A DNA stretch of 64,000 nucleotides from Actinomycetota bacterium (GCA_018268465.1 JAFDWN010000002.1:446097-510096), one strand, 5' to 3'. Counted from the stretch's first letter, positions 24,578-32,912 are shown. The notes: a model not told the origin generated them from the sequence alone. Numbers and translations are program-made.

Positions 24578-25180
24578 ATGGAGCCCGGCGGCAAGACCGC
24601 GTTACGCAGCGCCATCCTGGCGGCGCGGCGCGCCGTGCCGCAGCGCTCCCGCGATATCGAAGCCGCGGCCCTGCGCAAGCATGCGTCCATGCTGGCGCGC
24701 AGCGGTCAAACCGTATGCGCCTACGTGCCCGTCGGCACCGAACCGGGGTCCCTGACCCTCGTCGATGCGCTGCTCGAATCCGGGGCGCGGGTGCTGCTGC
24801 CCATCGCCCGCCACGACGAGACCGGCCGGCCGCAGCCTCTGAGCTGGGCCGACTATCGACCCGGCAGCCTGGTAACGGCACCGTTCGGGTTACGCGAACC
24901 CACACCGCCGTGGCTGCCGCCCGGCGCGCTCGCGGCGGCGGCGCTGGTGCTCGTGCCGGCGCTCGCGGTGGACCGCCGCGGTACCCGGCTGGGGCGGGGT
25001 GCGGGGTTCTACGACCGGACGCTCGGACTGGCCGATCCGGCTGCAGCGCTGGTCACGGTCGTCCGCGACGACGAACTGGTCGACCATCTACCGGCCGAGC
25101 CGCACGACGTCCCGATGACGCATGCGCTGACGCCGACGGCCGGACTGTTGCCGCTCACCGGGGAACGGCCCGGGGAATGA
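24578..25180 (+). CDS. 5-formyltetrahydrofolate cyclo-ligase
   Basis: A 200-residue enzyme of the 5-FCL/MTHFS family converting 5-formyl-THF to 5,10-methenyl-THF with ATP. KTALRSAILAARRAV gives the N-terminal basic helix, TVCAYVPVGTEPGSL the family turn, and LVPALAVDRRGTRLGRGAGF plus FYDRTLG the conserved C-terminal ATP/folate-binding region. ATG 24578 with an upstream AGGGT is the likely start; longer extensions run into the galU promoter. Homologous to Rv0992c by position. Confidence 0.9.
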   Translation: MEPGGKTALRSAILAARRAVPQRSRDIEAAALRKHASMLARSGQTVCAYVPVGTEPGSLTLVDALLESGARVLLPIARHDETGRPQPLSWADYRPGSLVTAPFGLREPTPPWLPPGALAAAALVLVPALAVDRRGTRLGRGAGFYDRTLGLADPAAALVTVVRDDELVDHLPAEPHDVPMTHALTPTAGLLPLTGERPGE

Positions 25181-25199
25181 CATTGCCCACATAGCGGTT

Positions 25200-25226
25200 C
25201 TAGCACTTGAGCTTGTAGAGTGCTAA
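25200..25226. promoter_or_regulatory. CIRCE element (HrcA operator) upstream of ruc
   Basis: CTAGCACTT (25200-25208) and GAGTGCTAA (25218-25226) are separated by exactly nine bases. This matches TTAGCACTC-N9-GAGTGCTAA in geometry and in 16 of 18 arm bases, and ends 26 bp before the ruc start. HrcA repression, released on heat shock, is therefore expected. Confidence 0.88.
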
Positions 25227-25252
25227 GTCAGTTCACCATCACGGAGGTTCTC

Positions 25253-25582
25253 GTGCCCACCTACTCCTATGCGTGCACCGAGTGCGACAACCGGTTCGAC
25301 GCGGTGCAGGCCTTCAGCGACGACGCGCTGACCACGTGCCCCCAGTGCTCCGGGCGGCTGCGCAAACTCTTCGGTTCGGTCGGTGTGGTCTTCAAGGGCA
25401 GCGGGTTCTACCGCAACGACAGCCGCGACTCCTCGAAGAGTTCGATCAACGGTTCGTCGAAGGGTTCGGAGACGACCACGACGACCTCCTCATCGGAGAC
25501 GTCCAAGTCCACGTCCAGCGAGTCGAGTTCGAGTTCGAGTTCGACCAGTTCGTCGGCACCGGCCGCCGCGGCGTCCAGCTGA
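25253..25582 (+). CDS. ruc: Ruc-like zinc-ribbon chaperone (FmdB family)
   Basis: A 109-residue protein. The N-terminal FmdB zinc ribbon has two CxxC pairs (YACTECDNRF and TTCPQCSGRLRKLFG, about residues 7-42), then VVFKGSGFYRND. The rest is a low-complexity serine/threonine-rich tail, presumably disordered. This is the architecture of Rv0991c/Ruc, a redox-regulated chaperone with zinc cysteines and disordered tail. GTG 25253 follows GGAGG by five bases; the open frame to 25220 overlaps the CIRCE element. The upstream CIRCE box matches reported HrcA control in M. tuberculosis. Confidence 0.88.
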   Translation: MPTYSYACTECDNRFDAVQAFSDDALTTCPQCSGRLRKLFGSVGVVFKGSGFYRNDSRDSSKSSINGSSKGSETTTTTSSSETSKSTSSESSSSSSSTSSSAPAAAASS

Positions 25583-25625
25583 TCATCCCGCGGTCGCTCC
25601 CCGGCGACCGTTGACGTAGTTATCC

Positions 25626-25652
25626 ACAGGCACGGAATTCGTCCGTGCCTGT
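25626..25652 (+). terminator. Terminator after ruc
   Basis: An 11-bp perfect stem (ACAGGCACGGA/TCCGTGCCTGT), five-base loop ATTCG, followed by TTTG, lies 43 bp after the ruc stop. A consensus-like DnaA box (TTATCCACA, 25620-25628) overlaps its left foot, probably by chance. Confidence 0.75.
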
Positions 25653-25680
25653 TTTGTCATGTCCTGCATAGCGTGGCTCT

Positions 25681-26343
25681 ATGCCCGGACCGTTGGACCC
25701 CGCACCGCTGAGCCGCCTTGGCGCGATCCTGCGACCGGACTGGCTGCGCACACCGACGGCCCGCCGGATCGCCGCGGGCGCCCTGGTGGTGCTGGCCGCG
25801 ATCGCGGCGCTGCGTGCGGACCCGCAGCGCGACCACGTCGACGTCGTGGTGGCCGCGCGCGATCTCGTGCCGGGCACCCGGCTCGGCGCGGCGGATGTCG
25901 AGCTTCGCAGACTCCCGGCCTCCGCCGCGCCCGACGGATCGCAAGACGATCCCGCCACCGTTTCGGGCGCCATGCTCGCCGGACCGGCACGCCGAGGGGA
26001 GGTGCTCACCGACGTACGCCTGTTGGGGCCGCGACTGGCCGAGACGACGGCAGGCCCGGATGCACGGCTGGTGCCGCTGCGTCTGGCCGATCCCGCGCTG
26101 TTGGACCTGATCCGCCCCGGCGACGTCGTGGACGTGCTCGCGGGGGAATCCACCGTGATCGGTTCGGAGACAGCGGGATCCGGGCCACGGGTGTTGGCCA
26201 CCCGGGCCATCGTGGTCCTGGTGTCGAACCCACCCGACACTCGCAATGCCGATCGGGTGGTACTCGTCGCGCTTCCCGCCGGCGCGGCCAACGAGGTGGC
26301 GGGCGTGGCGCTGACGCAGGCCATTACTCTGACGTTTCGTTGA
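25681..26343 (+). CDS. SAF-domain membrane-anchored protein (CpaB/RcpC-like)
   Basis: A 220-residue protein. One membrane helix (residues 30-46, AAGALVVLAAIAALRA) precedes a SAF domain: VDVVVAARDLVPGTRLGAAD, MLAGPARRGEVLTDVRL, and VPLRLADPALLDLIRPGDVVDV near residues 60-160. CpaB/RcpC proteins with this layout act in Flp pilus secretion, but no pilus genes occur nearby, so an independent periplasmic role is more likely. Positional counterpart of Rv0990c. ATG 25681 gives the shortest N-terminus before the helix. Confidence 0.75.
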   Translation: MPGPLDPAPLSRLGAILRPDWLRTPTARRIAAGALVVLAAIAALRADPQRDHVDVVVAARDLVPGTRLGAADVELRRLPASAAPDGSQDDPATVSGAMLAGPARRGEVLTDVRLLGPRLAETTAGPDARLVPLRLADPALLDLIRPGDVVDVLAGESTVIGSETAGSGPRVLATRAIVVLVSNPPDTRNADRVVLVALPAGAANEVAGVALTQAITLTFR

Positions 26344-26349
26344 CGTCCG

Positions 26350-26577
26350 TCAGGCCGGCGGCGTGGGCGGGACGGTGGTCGCCGGGGGTGCCGGCGACTC
26401 GCTCTCGATGGCATCCATGACCATGTCCGTCAACTCGTCGGTGCTCGACGTCGCAGGCACGCTGGGCACCGGCTCGGTAGGTTGCGCGCCGGCAGGCGAC
26501 GCGCACACCAACAGCGACAGGCCGATCAGCAGTCCCCCGACCACCACGGCGATGCCCCGGTTGGCCCGTCTGCTCAT
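26350..26577 (-). CDS. Small exported or membrane-anchored hypothetical protein
   Basis: A 75-residue protein. MSRRANRGIAVVVGG and LLIGLSLLVCASPAGAQP form a typical signal peptide with A-x-A cleavage near residue 32. The mature part is Pro/Thr/Glu-rich and low complexity. ATG 26577 is preceded by GAGGGGAAGAG; an open extension to 26598 is less likely. It is convergent with the SAF gene, six bp between stops. The function is unknown. Confidence 0.65.
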   Translation of the reverse strand: MSRRANRGIAVVVGGLLIGLSLLVCASPAGAQPTEPVPSVPATSSTDELTDMVMDAIESESPAPPATTVPPTPPA

Positions 26578-26720
26578 GACTCTTCCCCTCGTATCCATTC
26601 GCGTCGTGCCCGTCGCGACTCCCCGCGAAAGCTAACACCTCAGATCACGCGCCGCAGGGCGCACCCCGACTAACGTTTGCCTTCTGTCAGGCCACACACC
26701 ATTGCAGGAAGGCTCATCGC

Positions 26721-27158
26721 ATGTTGAAGGGATTCAGGGAGTTCATCGCGCGGGGCAATGTCATCGATCTGGCCACTGCGGTCATCATCGGCGCCGCGTT
26801 CACCGGTTTGGTGACGGCATTCACCGACAACGTCGTCCAACCACTCATCAGCCGCATCGGCGCGACCCCAGATTCGGACTACGGCTTCCTGAGGATCCCC
26901 CTGGGCGACAACATCTATGTCGACCTCAATGCCGTCGTCACGGCGGCGATCAACTTCCTGATCATCGCCGCGGTCGTCTACTTCGTCATCGTCGTGCCGT
27001 ACAAGAAGCTCAAGGAACTCGACAAGAAGGTGGAGGAGTCGGAGACCGAGCTGACGCTGCTCACCGAGATCCGCGACCTGCTCTCGGCCAACGGTTCGGC
27101 CGGCAAGCACCTGACCGGTCCCGGTGCCAGCGGGCCGACCGCCACCGACAAGGAGTAG
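26721..27158 (+). CDS. mscL: Large-conductance mechanosensitive channel
   Basis: A 145-residue MscL. It begins MLKGFREFIARGNVIDLATA, the N-terminal amphipathic helix and start of TM1, followed by VIIGAAFTGLVTAFTDN; TM2 is VVTAAINFLIIAAVVYFVIV with the VPYKKLKELDKK end and a charged C-terminal bundle. It forms the homopentameric tension-gated pore that releases solutes on hypo-osmotic shock. ATG 26721 follows AGGAAGG. A bidirectional terminator separates it from the convergent porin gene. Confidence 0.97.
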   Translation: MLKGFREFIARGNVIDLATAVIIGAAFTGLVTAFTDNVVQPLISRIGATPDSDYGFLRIPLGDNIYVDLNAVVTAAINFLIIAAVVYFVIVVPYKKLKELDKKVEESETELTLLTEIRDLLSANGSAGKHLTGPGASGPTATDKE

Positions 27159-27173
27159 GGCAACTCGTTCACG

Positions 27174-27210
27174 AAACAGCCCCCGGATCGCGGCGATCCG
27201 GGGGCTGTTT
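27174..27210. terminator. Bidirectional terminator between mscL and the porin gene
   Basis: A 17-bp perfect stem with loop CGG. The left arm ends in CCCCCGGATCG, and the outer parts AAA/TTT give a T tract on either strand. It lies 15 bp after each convergent stop. Confidence 0.9.
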
Positions 27211-27225
27211 CGTATGTCAGATGAG

Positions 27226-27861
27226 CTAGTTCATGTTCCAGGGCTCGCCGTAGGTGGTGACGCTGTCACCGGCCGAGGAGATCAGACGAGCGAACGGACG
27301 CAGCAGCACACCACCGGCAGCACCGGTCACCGTGCCATGAGCGTTGGACACCGCCACACCACCAGCAGCACCGGAAACATCGACCGAGAACGTCGCAACT
27401 TCCTGGATACCGGGGCCGTTGCCCAGGTCAGCGCTGATGGACACACCCGGGAACAGGTTCGGGGTGATCACCGAGTCGAAACCGAACGGAGGGCCCGTCA
27501 GGTCACCATCGTCGATCAGGATGTTGGGGGTGGTGTAGCTGAAGTTGATGCCAACACCCAGCGACCAGGGGAAACCGATCTGGTAACCCAGCTCCAACGT
27601 GCCCTCGAACTCATCGGCGCCCGGACCGGCCACGATGTACTTCGCCCGACCCGAGTGGAACCACTCACGAGTCAGCCGGTTGCGGTCCAGCGGAAACACA
27701 CCATTGAGGAAGGTGTCCCACTGCTGAACGGTCAGGGTGCGGTCCTTGCCGTCAACGAGACTCAGCTCGTTGTCCAGACCGGCGTGAGAGGTGCCAGTGC
27801 TCGTGAAAAGAGCCGCGATGGCCGCAACCATCGCGATCAGCACCCGACTGATTGCCTTCAT
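27226..27861 (-). CDS. mspA: MspA-family outer-membrane porin
   Basis: A 211-residue precursor. The signal peptide (MKAISRVLIAMVAAIAALFT then STGTSHA) precedes a mature protein of 184 residues starting GLDNELSLVDG, nearly identical to M. smegmatis MspA. The constriction-zone aspartates are in NILIDDGD, and the sequence ends in the C-terminal strand TTYGEPWNMN. Eight subunits form the hydrophilic pore of the mycomembrane. A few substitutions occur at the tip (LTGPPFGFDS where MspA has a related sequence). ATG 27861 follows AGGGAGA. Found in fast growers, not in M. tuberculosis, and thus a useful marker for the organism. Confidence 0.97.
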   Translation of the reverse strand: MKAISRVLIAMVAAIAALFTSTGTSHAGLDNELSLVDGKDRTLTVQQWDTFLNGVFPLDRNRLTREWFHSGRAKYIVAGPGADEFEGTLELGYQIGFPWSLGVGINFSYTTPNILIDDGDLTGPPFGFDSVITPNLFPGVSISADLGNGPGIQEVATFSVDVSGAAGGVAVSNAHGTVTGAAGGVLLRPFARLISSAGDSVTTYGEPWNMN

Positions 27862-28249
27862 GATCTCCCTAGCTGTGTCGCCGGCGGTCCATCGGATCAC
27901 CGGATGGTTGTGGGTGCCTGGTGTTACCGCTACACCACACACCCGGCAAGACCTTCATGTGAGCGGAATTAGAAACCTCACATGTTGCTCTTACGCTTCG
28001 CTCATCGTTGACACGAGGAACATAACGGTGAGGCAACCGTGCGGCAACGCGTGCACATCCAGCCTGTATGCCGCGTCACGCGATCCTGAGGGTTTGCTGG
28101 ATCAGCGCGGACGTCGGCACGCGCGCATCGCTTGCCGCGCGACACCGGCGGCGGCCATGACTTCACCCGACGTCACCGTGCACACGGGCACACAAAATTG
28201 ACAGCCGTTCAAGATCGACTGTTTCCAGCGCTTAACGCGAAATAACAGC
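27862..28249. other. Porin gene upstream region (388 bp)
   Basis: No coding sequence is recognised. It is relatively AT-rich in parts. Literature on mspA of M. smegmatis (recalled) places the promoter far upstream with a long leader, so this stretch is probably untranslated leader or regulatory DNA for the porin. Confidence 0.5.
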
Positions 28250-28405
28250 TCAGTCGTGGTGCGGGGGGATGTTTTCCCGCAACCATCGCTCGTGCTGTGC
28301 GGCATCATCGGGCGAGGCGATATCGCGCTCATCCGGCGAGATCTCGGGCAGGTGATCACCGAAGACCTTGTTAACTGCGTCCTGCGACGGAGGTGTGTTG
28401 CACAT
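28250..28405 (-). CDS. 51-residue hypothetical protein upstream of the porin gene
   Basis: The frame begins at ATG 28405 and reads MCNTPPSQDAVNKVFGDHLP, then EISPDERDIASPDDAAQHER and WLRENIPPHHD. Codon usage is good (G/C third positions throughout) and the composition is acidic and soluble, with no signal or membrane segment. It lacks a strong ribosome-binding site (GAGA only). It resembles short mycobacterial conserved hypothetical proteins with an SPDERDIA-like motif, but I cannot name it. It lies in the leader region between mspA and moaB2 on the porin strand; a role as a leader ORF for the porin cannot be excluded. Confidence 0.65.
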   Translation of the reverse strand: MCNTPPSQDAVNKVFGDHLPEISPDERDIASPDDAAQHERWLRENIPPHHD

Positions 28406-28510
28406 CACAATCTCGTATCAGAGTGACTAAGATCACATTTCGATCGGGAAGTTTCGTTCATCCCGTATTCACCGAGCGTAGAAGCGATGAGACACCCAAA
28501 TGAAACGCCA

Positions 28511-28543
28511 GTACCACCGCCGCCGGTCTCGGCGCGGTGGTAC
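28511..28543 (-). terminator. Terminator downstream of moaB2
   Basis: Arms GTACCACCGC and GCGGTGGTAC (28511-28520, 28534-28543) enclose an inner GCCG-GTCT-CGGC hairpin. On the minus strand a T-rich tail (GTTTCATTTG) follows. It lies 22 bp after the moaB2 stop. Confidence 0.75.
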
Positions 28544-28565
28544 GAAGCGATGGGGGGTGGGGTCG

Positions 28566-29120
28566 TTAGATCTCCAAGCTTGATAGCTGACCGATGATCT
28601 GAACCGCCAACGGGCTCAGGGTGGCCATCCCGTCGCGCACGGCGGCACGCGACCCGGCCAGATTGACCACCAACGTGCTCCCTGAGATTCCGGCCAGGCC
28701 CCGGGAGACGCCCGCGTCGACGATGCCGGCCGACAAGCCGGAGGCACGCAGCGCCTCGGAGATACCGAGCAGTTCACGATCGAGGATGTCGAGGGTGGCT
28801 TCGGGGGTCACATCGCGCGGGGTGACCCCCGTGCCCCCGACAGACACCACGAGGTCTACGCCGCCTATGACGGCCGTGTTCAGCGCGTTGCGGATTTCGA
28901 CCTCGTCCGAGGAGACCACGACGACGCCGTCGACGACGAATCCCGTCTCACCGAGCAACTCGGTGACCAACGGGCCGCTGTGGTCCTGTTCACCGTGGGC
29001 CGTGCGGTCGTCGACAACCACGACGAGCGCACGGCCGACCAACTCCCCTGGCTGTTCCATGACTGCCACCGTATATCCGGGGGCGGACAGTGGCGCGGCC
29101 GGATGGGAACCCGTCATCAC
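28566..29120 (-). CDS. moaB2: MoaB2/MogA-like molybdopterin-binding protein
   Basis: A 184-residue protein of the MoaB/Mog fold, linked to adenylylation of molybdopterin or to a regulatory role. The fold motifs are ALVVVVDDRTAHG, VDLVVSVGGTGVTPRDVTPE (the MPT-binding G-G-T-G loop) and GLAGISGSTLVVNLAGS. The ATG at 29120 overlaps the pepD stop (TGATG). The mprA-mprB-pepD-moaB2 order is the one in M. tuberculosis, where the four genes are linked to the envelope stress response. About 17 residues before EQPGELVG are poorly conserved, so an internal start at the following Met is possible. Confidence 0.9.
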   Translation of the reverse strand: MMTGSHPAAPLSAPGYTVAVMEQPGELVGRALVVVVDDRTAHGEQDHSGPLVTELLGETGFVVDGVVVVSSDEVEIRNALNTAVIGGVDLVVSVGGTGVTPRDVTPEATLDILDRELLGISEALRASGLSAGIVDAGVSRGLAGISGSTLVVNLAGSRAAVRDGMATLSPLAVQIIGQLSSLEI

Positions 29121-30499
29121 TGCTGGGCCTTGCCGAGTGTGACCTGCACGGTCTGCGGCTTACCCGAGGAATCCACATACGTCAGCGTCACCTTGTCGCC
29201 GGGAGCCTTCGACCGCACGGCCGCCACCAGGGCGTCGGCACTGGCGATGACCCGGTCGTCGAGCTTGGTCACGACGACGCCGCTCGGCAGGCCCGCACTG
29301 GCCGCCGCACCGCCCGCGGTGACATCGACGATCTTGGCGCCGTTGGCCGACGTGTCGTTGCTGACCTGGACACCCAGCGACGCGTGCGAGGCGGTGCCGG
29401 TCTGGATCAGCTCGTCGGCGATCCGCTTGGCCTGGTCGATGGGGATCGCGAAGCCAAGCCCGATCGATCCGCTCTGCGAGGCACCGCTGGCACCGCCACC
29501 GAGTGTGGCGATGGCCGAGTTGATGCCGACGAGTTCACCGTTCATGTTGACCAGGGCGCCGCCCGAGTTACCCGGGTTGATCGCCGCGTCGGTCTGGATG
29601 GCGTCGAGCACCGTGTTCTGGTTCTTGGCATCCCCGCCCGCGGCGACGGGCCGGTTCAGGGCGCTGATGATCCCGGTGGTCACGGTGCCCTCGAGGCCTA
29701 GCGGAGATCCGACAGCCACCACGTCCTGGCCCACGCGCAGGCTCGCCGACGAACCCAGGGTGATCGGCGTCAGATCCGACACACCCTTGGCGCGCACCAC
29801 GGCGATGTCGCTGGCCGGGTCGGTCCCGACCACCGTGAAGGGCGCCGTGCTGCCATCGGCGAACGTGACCATCGTGCGCGTCGGTCCGGACGCGTCGGGG
29901 CCGTCGGGGCTCACCGGACCGTCGGAGCCCTCAGAGCCGTCGTTGGCGACGGCGACGACGTGGTTGTTGGTGAGGATCAGGCCGTCGGAGGTCAGGATGA
30001 TGCCCGACCCCTCTTCCGAGGCCCGGCCCATATCGGTCTGCAATTTGACGACACTCGGCACCACCTTGGCGGCGACCTGCTCGACCGAACCCGCGGGCAC
30101 GCTGGCGGCCGGAACCGTGGGTGCCACACCGATGGCCGGCGAACTGGCGACGGGTTGATCGGGCCGCACCAGCATCGCGACGCCACCCCCGACGCCTGCC
30201 GAGACGAGAGCTACCGCGAGCGCGCCAACGGTCAGCGCCCCCGCGCGTGACCGCTTCGGCGGCGCAGCGGGCACCGTTTCGACCGGTGGCCGCGGCGGCA
30301 CCTGAGCGCCCCGATAGGGGTCATAGGGCGTGCGGAAGTGCTGCGGCTGCTGCTGCGTGGCATAGCGCCAGTCGTAGGACTGCTGCGGGTAGGACTCCGG
30401 CCGTTGCGCACCCGGGTAACCGGGGGCCGCCGGCTCGGTGCCGCCGGGACGCCGTCCCGGCTGCTGCGGCGGCGGGGTGTACCTCGGGTGGTTGGTCAT
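29117..30499 (-). CDS. pepD: HtrA-like serine protease PepD
   Basis: A 460-residue membrane-anchored protease. A Pro/Gln/Tyr-rich cytoplasmic N-terminus (1-80) leads to one helix (about 87-111), a trypsin-like domain with triad H180 (LTNNHVV), D231 (PASDIAVV) and S312 (INPGNSGGAL), then a PDZ domain (about 370-455). It degrades or refolds misfolded periplasmic proteins and modulates the MprAB and SigE response. ATG 30499 gives the usual length (464 in M. tuberculosis). The 143-bp gap to mprB could hold its own promoter; TTCTC-type half sites related to those before mprA occur there. A short acidic Gly/Ser/Pro insertion (about 187-206) is longer than I recall for relatives. Confidence 0.95.
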   Translation of the reverse strand: MTNHPRYTPPPQQPGRRPGGTEPAAPGYPGAQRPESYPQQSYDWRYATQQQPQHFRTPYDPYRGAQVPPRPPVETVPAAPPKRSRAGALTVGALAVALVSAGVGGGVAMLVRPDQPVASSPAIGVAPTVPAASVPAGSVEQVAAKVVPSVVKLQTDMGRASEEGSGIILTSDGLILTNNHVVAVANDGSEGSDGPVSPDGPDASGPTRTMVTFADGSTAPFTVVGTDPASDIAVVRAKGVSDLTPITLGSSASLRVGQDVVAVGSPLGLEGTVTTGIISALNRPVAAGGDAKNQNTVLDAIQTDAAINPGNSGGALVNMNGELVGINSAIATLGGGASGASQSGSIGLGFAIPIDQAKRIADELIQTGTASHASLGVQVSNDTSANGAKIVDVTAGGAAASAGLPSGVVVTKLDDRVIASADALVAAVRSKAPGDKVTLTYVDSSGKPQTVQVTLGKAQQ

Positions 30500-30642
30500 G
30501 GGCCTGCGTTGCTCTTTCTCGAAAAGTGGGTGTCTATAGCTGCTAACGAAGTTCGCAGGCCAACAGTGCCCGCCCGGGCTGAGAATCGACTTAGAGAACA
30601 TTCGGGACAGACCGAGACTTCGTCCGCCACGATGCATGTCAT

Positions 30643-32124
30643 CTATTGATTGTCGGCGCCGACCACACGTTCGGCGACGTCATGCAACTCGCGTGTCGCG
30701 GAAATGGCTCGTCCGGGCAGCACCACGTGAATGGCGGTCCCGGGTGGCTCCGCGCCCGGCACGGCGTCCTCCACCCGCAACGCGCCACCGTGTTTGAGCA
30801 CAACCTGTTTGACGATCGCCAGGCCCAGCCCGGAACCGGGCATGGCGCGGGCGGCGGTCGACCGGTAGAACCGTTCGAACACCAACCGGCGTTCCTGCGG
30901 CGCGATCCCCGGGCCGCCGTCGGACACCACCAGTTCGGCATGCACGGGATCGATCTGGGTCAGCCGGACGCCCACCCGGCCCCCCGGCGGGCTCCATTTC
31001 GCCGCATTGTCAAGGAGATTCAGCACAGCGCGGGACAGACCGGCGGAATCGCCGTAGACCTGCCAGGGCGCCATCTCGATGTGGAACTCGATATCGTTGC
31101 GGCGCCGCCGAACTCGCTCCAGGCAGCGCTCCACGACATCGGTCATGTCGACCGGCTCGTGGATCACGCCGCCGGCGTCGTCGCGGGAGAGATCGACCAG
31201 GTCGCCGACCAGTGTCGAGAGTTCCTCGATCTGGGCGATGACATCGCCACGCAGCCCGGCCATTTCGTCCTCGGGCAGCCGCGGCGCCCCCGGTGCCATC
31301 GAGGCCATCAGCAGTTCGACGTTGGTGCGCAGCGACGTCAGCGGGGTGCGCAACTCGTGTCCGGCGTCGGTCACCAATCGCGCCTGCCGCTCCCGCGACT
31401 CCGCCAACGCCCGCAACATCATGTTGAACGCCTCGGTGAGGCGGGCGAGTTCGTCGCTGCCGTAGACGGGTATCGGCCGCAGGTCGTCGGTGCGGGCCAC
31501 CCGTTCGGCGGCCTGGGTGAGGCGGCCCACCGGCCGCAGGCCGGCACGCGCCACCATGCCGCCCGCGATGGCAGCGACCGCCACGCCGATACCACCGACG
31601 AGCAGCAGCACGGTCCCCAACCGCCGCAGCACCTGACCCGTGGGCGCCAGGCTCTTGGAGATCAACAGCGAGCTGTCGTTGGCCAGGTGAATGGCCAGCA
31701 CCCGCTGATGGTTCACGGTGCGCAACGACATCAGCAGCTCACCGGAGATGACGTCCTTCTCGGGCTGGCCCAGCGGCAGCGTCTGACCTTGCTGGTTGGC
31801 GGTGTAGATGGCCCGGCCCGGCATCACCAGCATCGCGTTGACGTCCGAATAGGCGGTGCCCTCGATCGCCTTACTGGGGTCGGCGGCCAGCGACCCACTC
31901 TCGATGAGCAACCGGGCCCTGCTGTGCAGCTGATTGTCGATGTCGTCGTAGAGCGCCCTGGACACCACGGCATACACCGCGACCGCCATCAACACCACGA
32001 CCATGGCCACCATCGAGATGGCCAGCAGCATCACCCGCCAGCGCAGCGACAACGAACTCGCGGTGGGCAATGACGGATGCCGCCCGAATTCGGTGGGGCG
32101 AAACGGTGGCGGGATGGAAACCAT
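30643..32124 (-). CDS. mprB: Sensor histidine kinase MprB
   Basis: A 493-residue kinase. TM1 (about 31-52) and TM2 (about 161-181) flank a roughly 110-residue extracytoplasmic sensor, followed by HAMP, HisKA with phosphoacceptor H246 (TDAGHELRTPLTS), and HATPase with N (LNLLDNAAKWSPPGGRVGV), DGGPGIAPQ and GSGLGLAIVKQ. It senses envelope stress and phosphorylates MprA. The ATG overlaps the mprA stop (TGATG). The length and gene order agree with the M. tuberculosis orthologue. Confidence 0.96.
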   Translation of the reverse strand: MVSIPPPFRPTEFGRHPSLPTASSLSLRWRVMLLAISMVAMVVVLMAVAVYAVVSRALYDDIDNQLHSRARLLIESGSLAADPSKAIEGTAYSDVNAMLVMPGRAIYTANQQGQTLPLGQPEKDVISGELLMSLRTVNHQRVLAIHLANDSSLLISKSLAPTGQVLRRLGTVLLLVGGIGVAVAAIAGGMVARAGLRPVGRLTQAAERVARTDDLRPIPVYGSDELARLTEAFNMMLRALAESRERQARLVTDAGHELRTPLTSLRTNVELLMASMAPGAPRLPEDEMAGLRGDVIAQIEELSTLVGDLVDLSRDDAGGVIHEPVDMTDVVERCLERVRRRRNDIEFHIEMAPWQVYGDSAGLSRAVLNLLDNAAKWSPPGGRVGVRLTQIDPVHAELVVSDGGPGIAPQERRLVFERFYRSTAARAMPGSGLGLAIVKQVVLKHGGALRVEDAVPGAEPPGTAIHVVLPGRAISATRELHDVAERVVGADNQ

Positions 32125-32816
32125 CAGGGCGGGGTCTCACGCAGCACGTAGCCCACCCCGCGGACGGTGTGGATCAGCCGCGGCTCACCTTGCGCTTCGG
32201 TCTTGCGTCGCAGGTATCCGATGTACACCTCGAGGGCGTTGCCCGAGGTCGGGAAGTCGAAACCCCACACCTCTTCGAGGATGCGGCTCCGGGTCAGCAC
32301 CCGCCGCGGGTTGGCGATGAGCATCTCCAGCAGCGAGAACTCGGTGCGGGTGAGGCTGATCGGCCGTTGCCCGCGGGTGACCTCGCGGGTCACCGGGTCG
32401 AGGCTGAGATCGGAAAAAGTCATCGCCTCCGACTCGGCGGCATCGTCCGGGGAGGTGCGCCGCAACAACGCCCGCATGCGGGCCAGCAACTCCTCCAGAG
32501 CGAAGGGTTTGGGCAGGTAGTCGTCGGCACCGGCGTCCAGACCCGCCACCCGTTCGGACACCGAATCCCGCGCGGTCAGCACCAGGATCGGCAGATCGTC
32601 GCCGGTGCTGCGGAGCTGACGGCAGACTTCCAGGCCGTCCAGCCGGGGCATCATCACGTCGAGCACCACGGCGTCGGGACGGTCGTTGGCGATCAGATCG
32701 AGCGCCTCGACACCGTCCTGCGCGAGTTCCACGGAGTACCCGTTGAAGGAGAGAGACCGGCGCAGCGATTCCCGAACCGCACGATCGTCGTCGACGACAA
32801 GAATGCGCACAGCCAC
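32124..32816 (-). CDS. mprA: Response regulator MprA
   Basis: A 230-residue OmpR-family regulator. Receiver domain: acidic pocket [10 protein letters not shown], phosphoacceptor Asp in [11 protein letters not shown] (residue 53 here), Thr in VLTARDS, Lys in LPKPF. Winged-helix domain: [20 protein letters not shown] and [20 protein letters not shown] with GVGYVL. It controls sigE, sigB, pepD and its own gene. GTG 32816 is used; a second GTG six bases on is possible. Tandem octamers just upstream suggest autoregulation. Confidence 0.97.
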   Translation of the reverse strand: MAVRILVVDDDRAVRESLRRSLSFNGYSVELAQDGVEALDLIANDRPDAVVLDVMMPRLDGLEVCRQLRSTGDDLPILVLTARDSVSERVAGLDAGADDYLPKPFALEELLARMRALLRRTSPDDAAESEAMTFSDLSLDPVTREVTRGQRPISLTRTEFSLLEMLIANPRRVLTRSRILEEVWGFDFPTSGNALEVYIGYLRRKTEAQGEPRLIHTVRGVGYVLRETPP

Positions 32817-32831
32817 AGTCTCAACCTATCG

Positions 32832-32850
32832 CCTGAGAGCGGCCTGAGAG
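32832..32850 (-). promoter_or_regulatory. Candidate MprA box (tandem octamers)
   Basis: CTCTCAGG occurs twice, 11 bp apart (32843-32850 and 32832-32839), 15 bp before the mprA start. MprA is known to bind loosely conserved 8-bp direct repeats and to autoregulate; this repeat has that geometry. Confidence 0.55.
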
Positions 32851-32912
32851 GCGCACCGTACGCCGCGCCGCGGCGTCGTGTCCGGATCCGCGGCGGCCCC
32901 GCTGGGGATGCC

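Noticed and set aside
25440-25582. Short tandem DNA repeats (TCGAGT/TCGAGC-like) considered as a repeat array
   Set aside because: They encode the serine-rich disordered tail of ruc; there are no CRISPR-like repeats or spacers here or elsewhere in the window.
25620-25628. DnaA box TTATCCACA as an origin signal
   Set aside because: A single copy at the foot of the ruc terminator, with no cluster, AT-rich unwinding region or dnaA/dnaN genes nearby.
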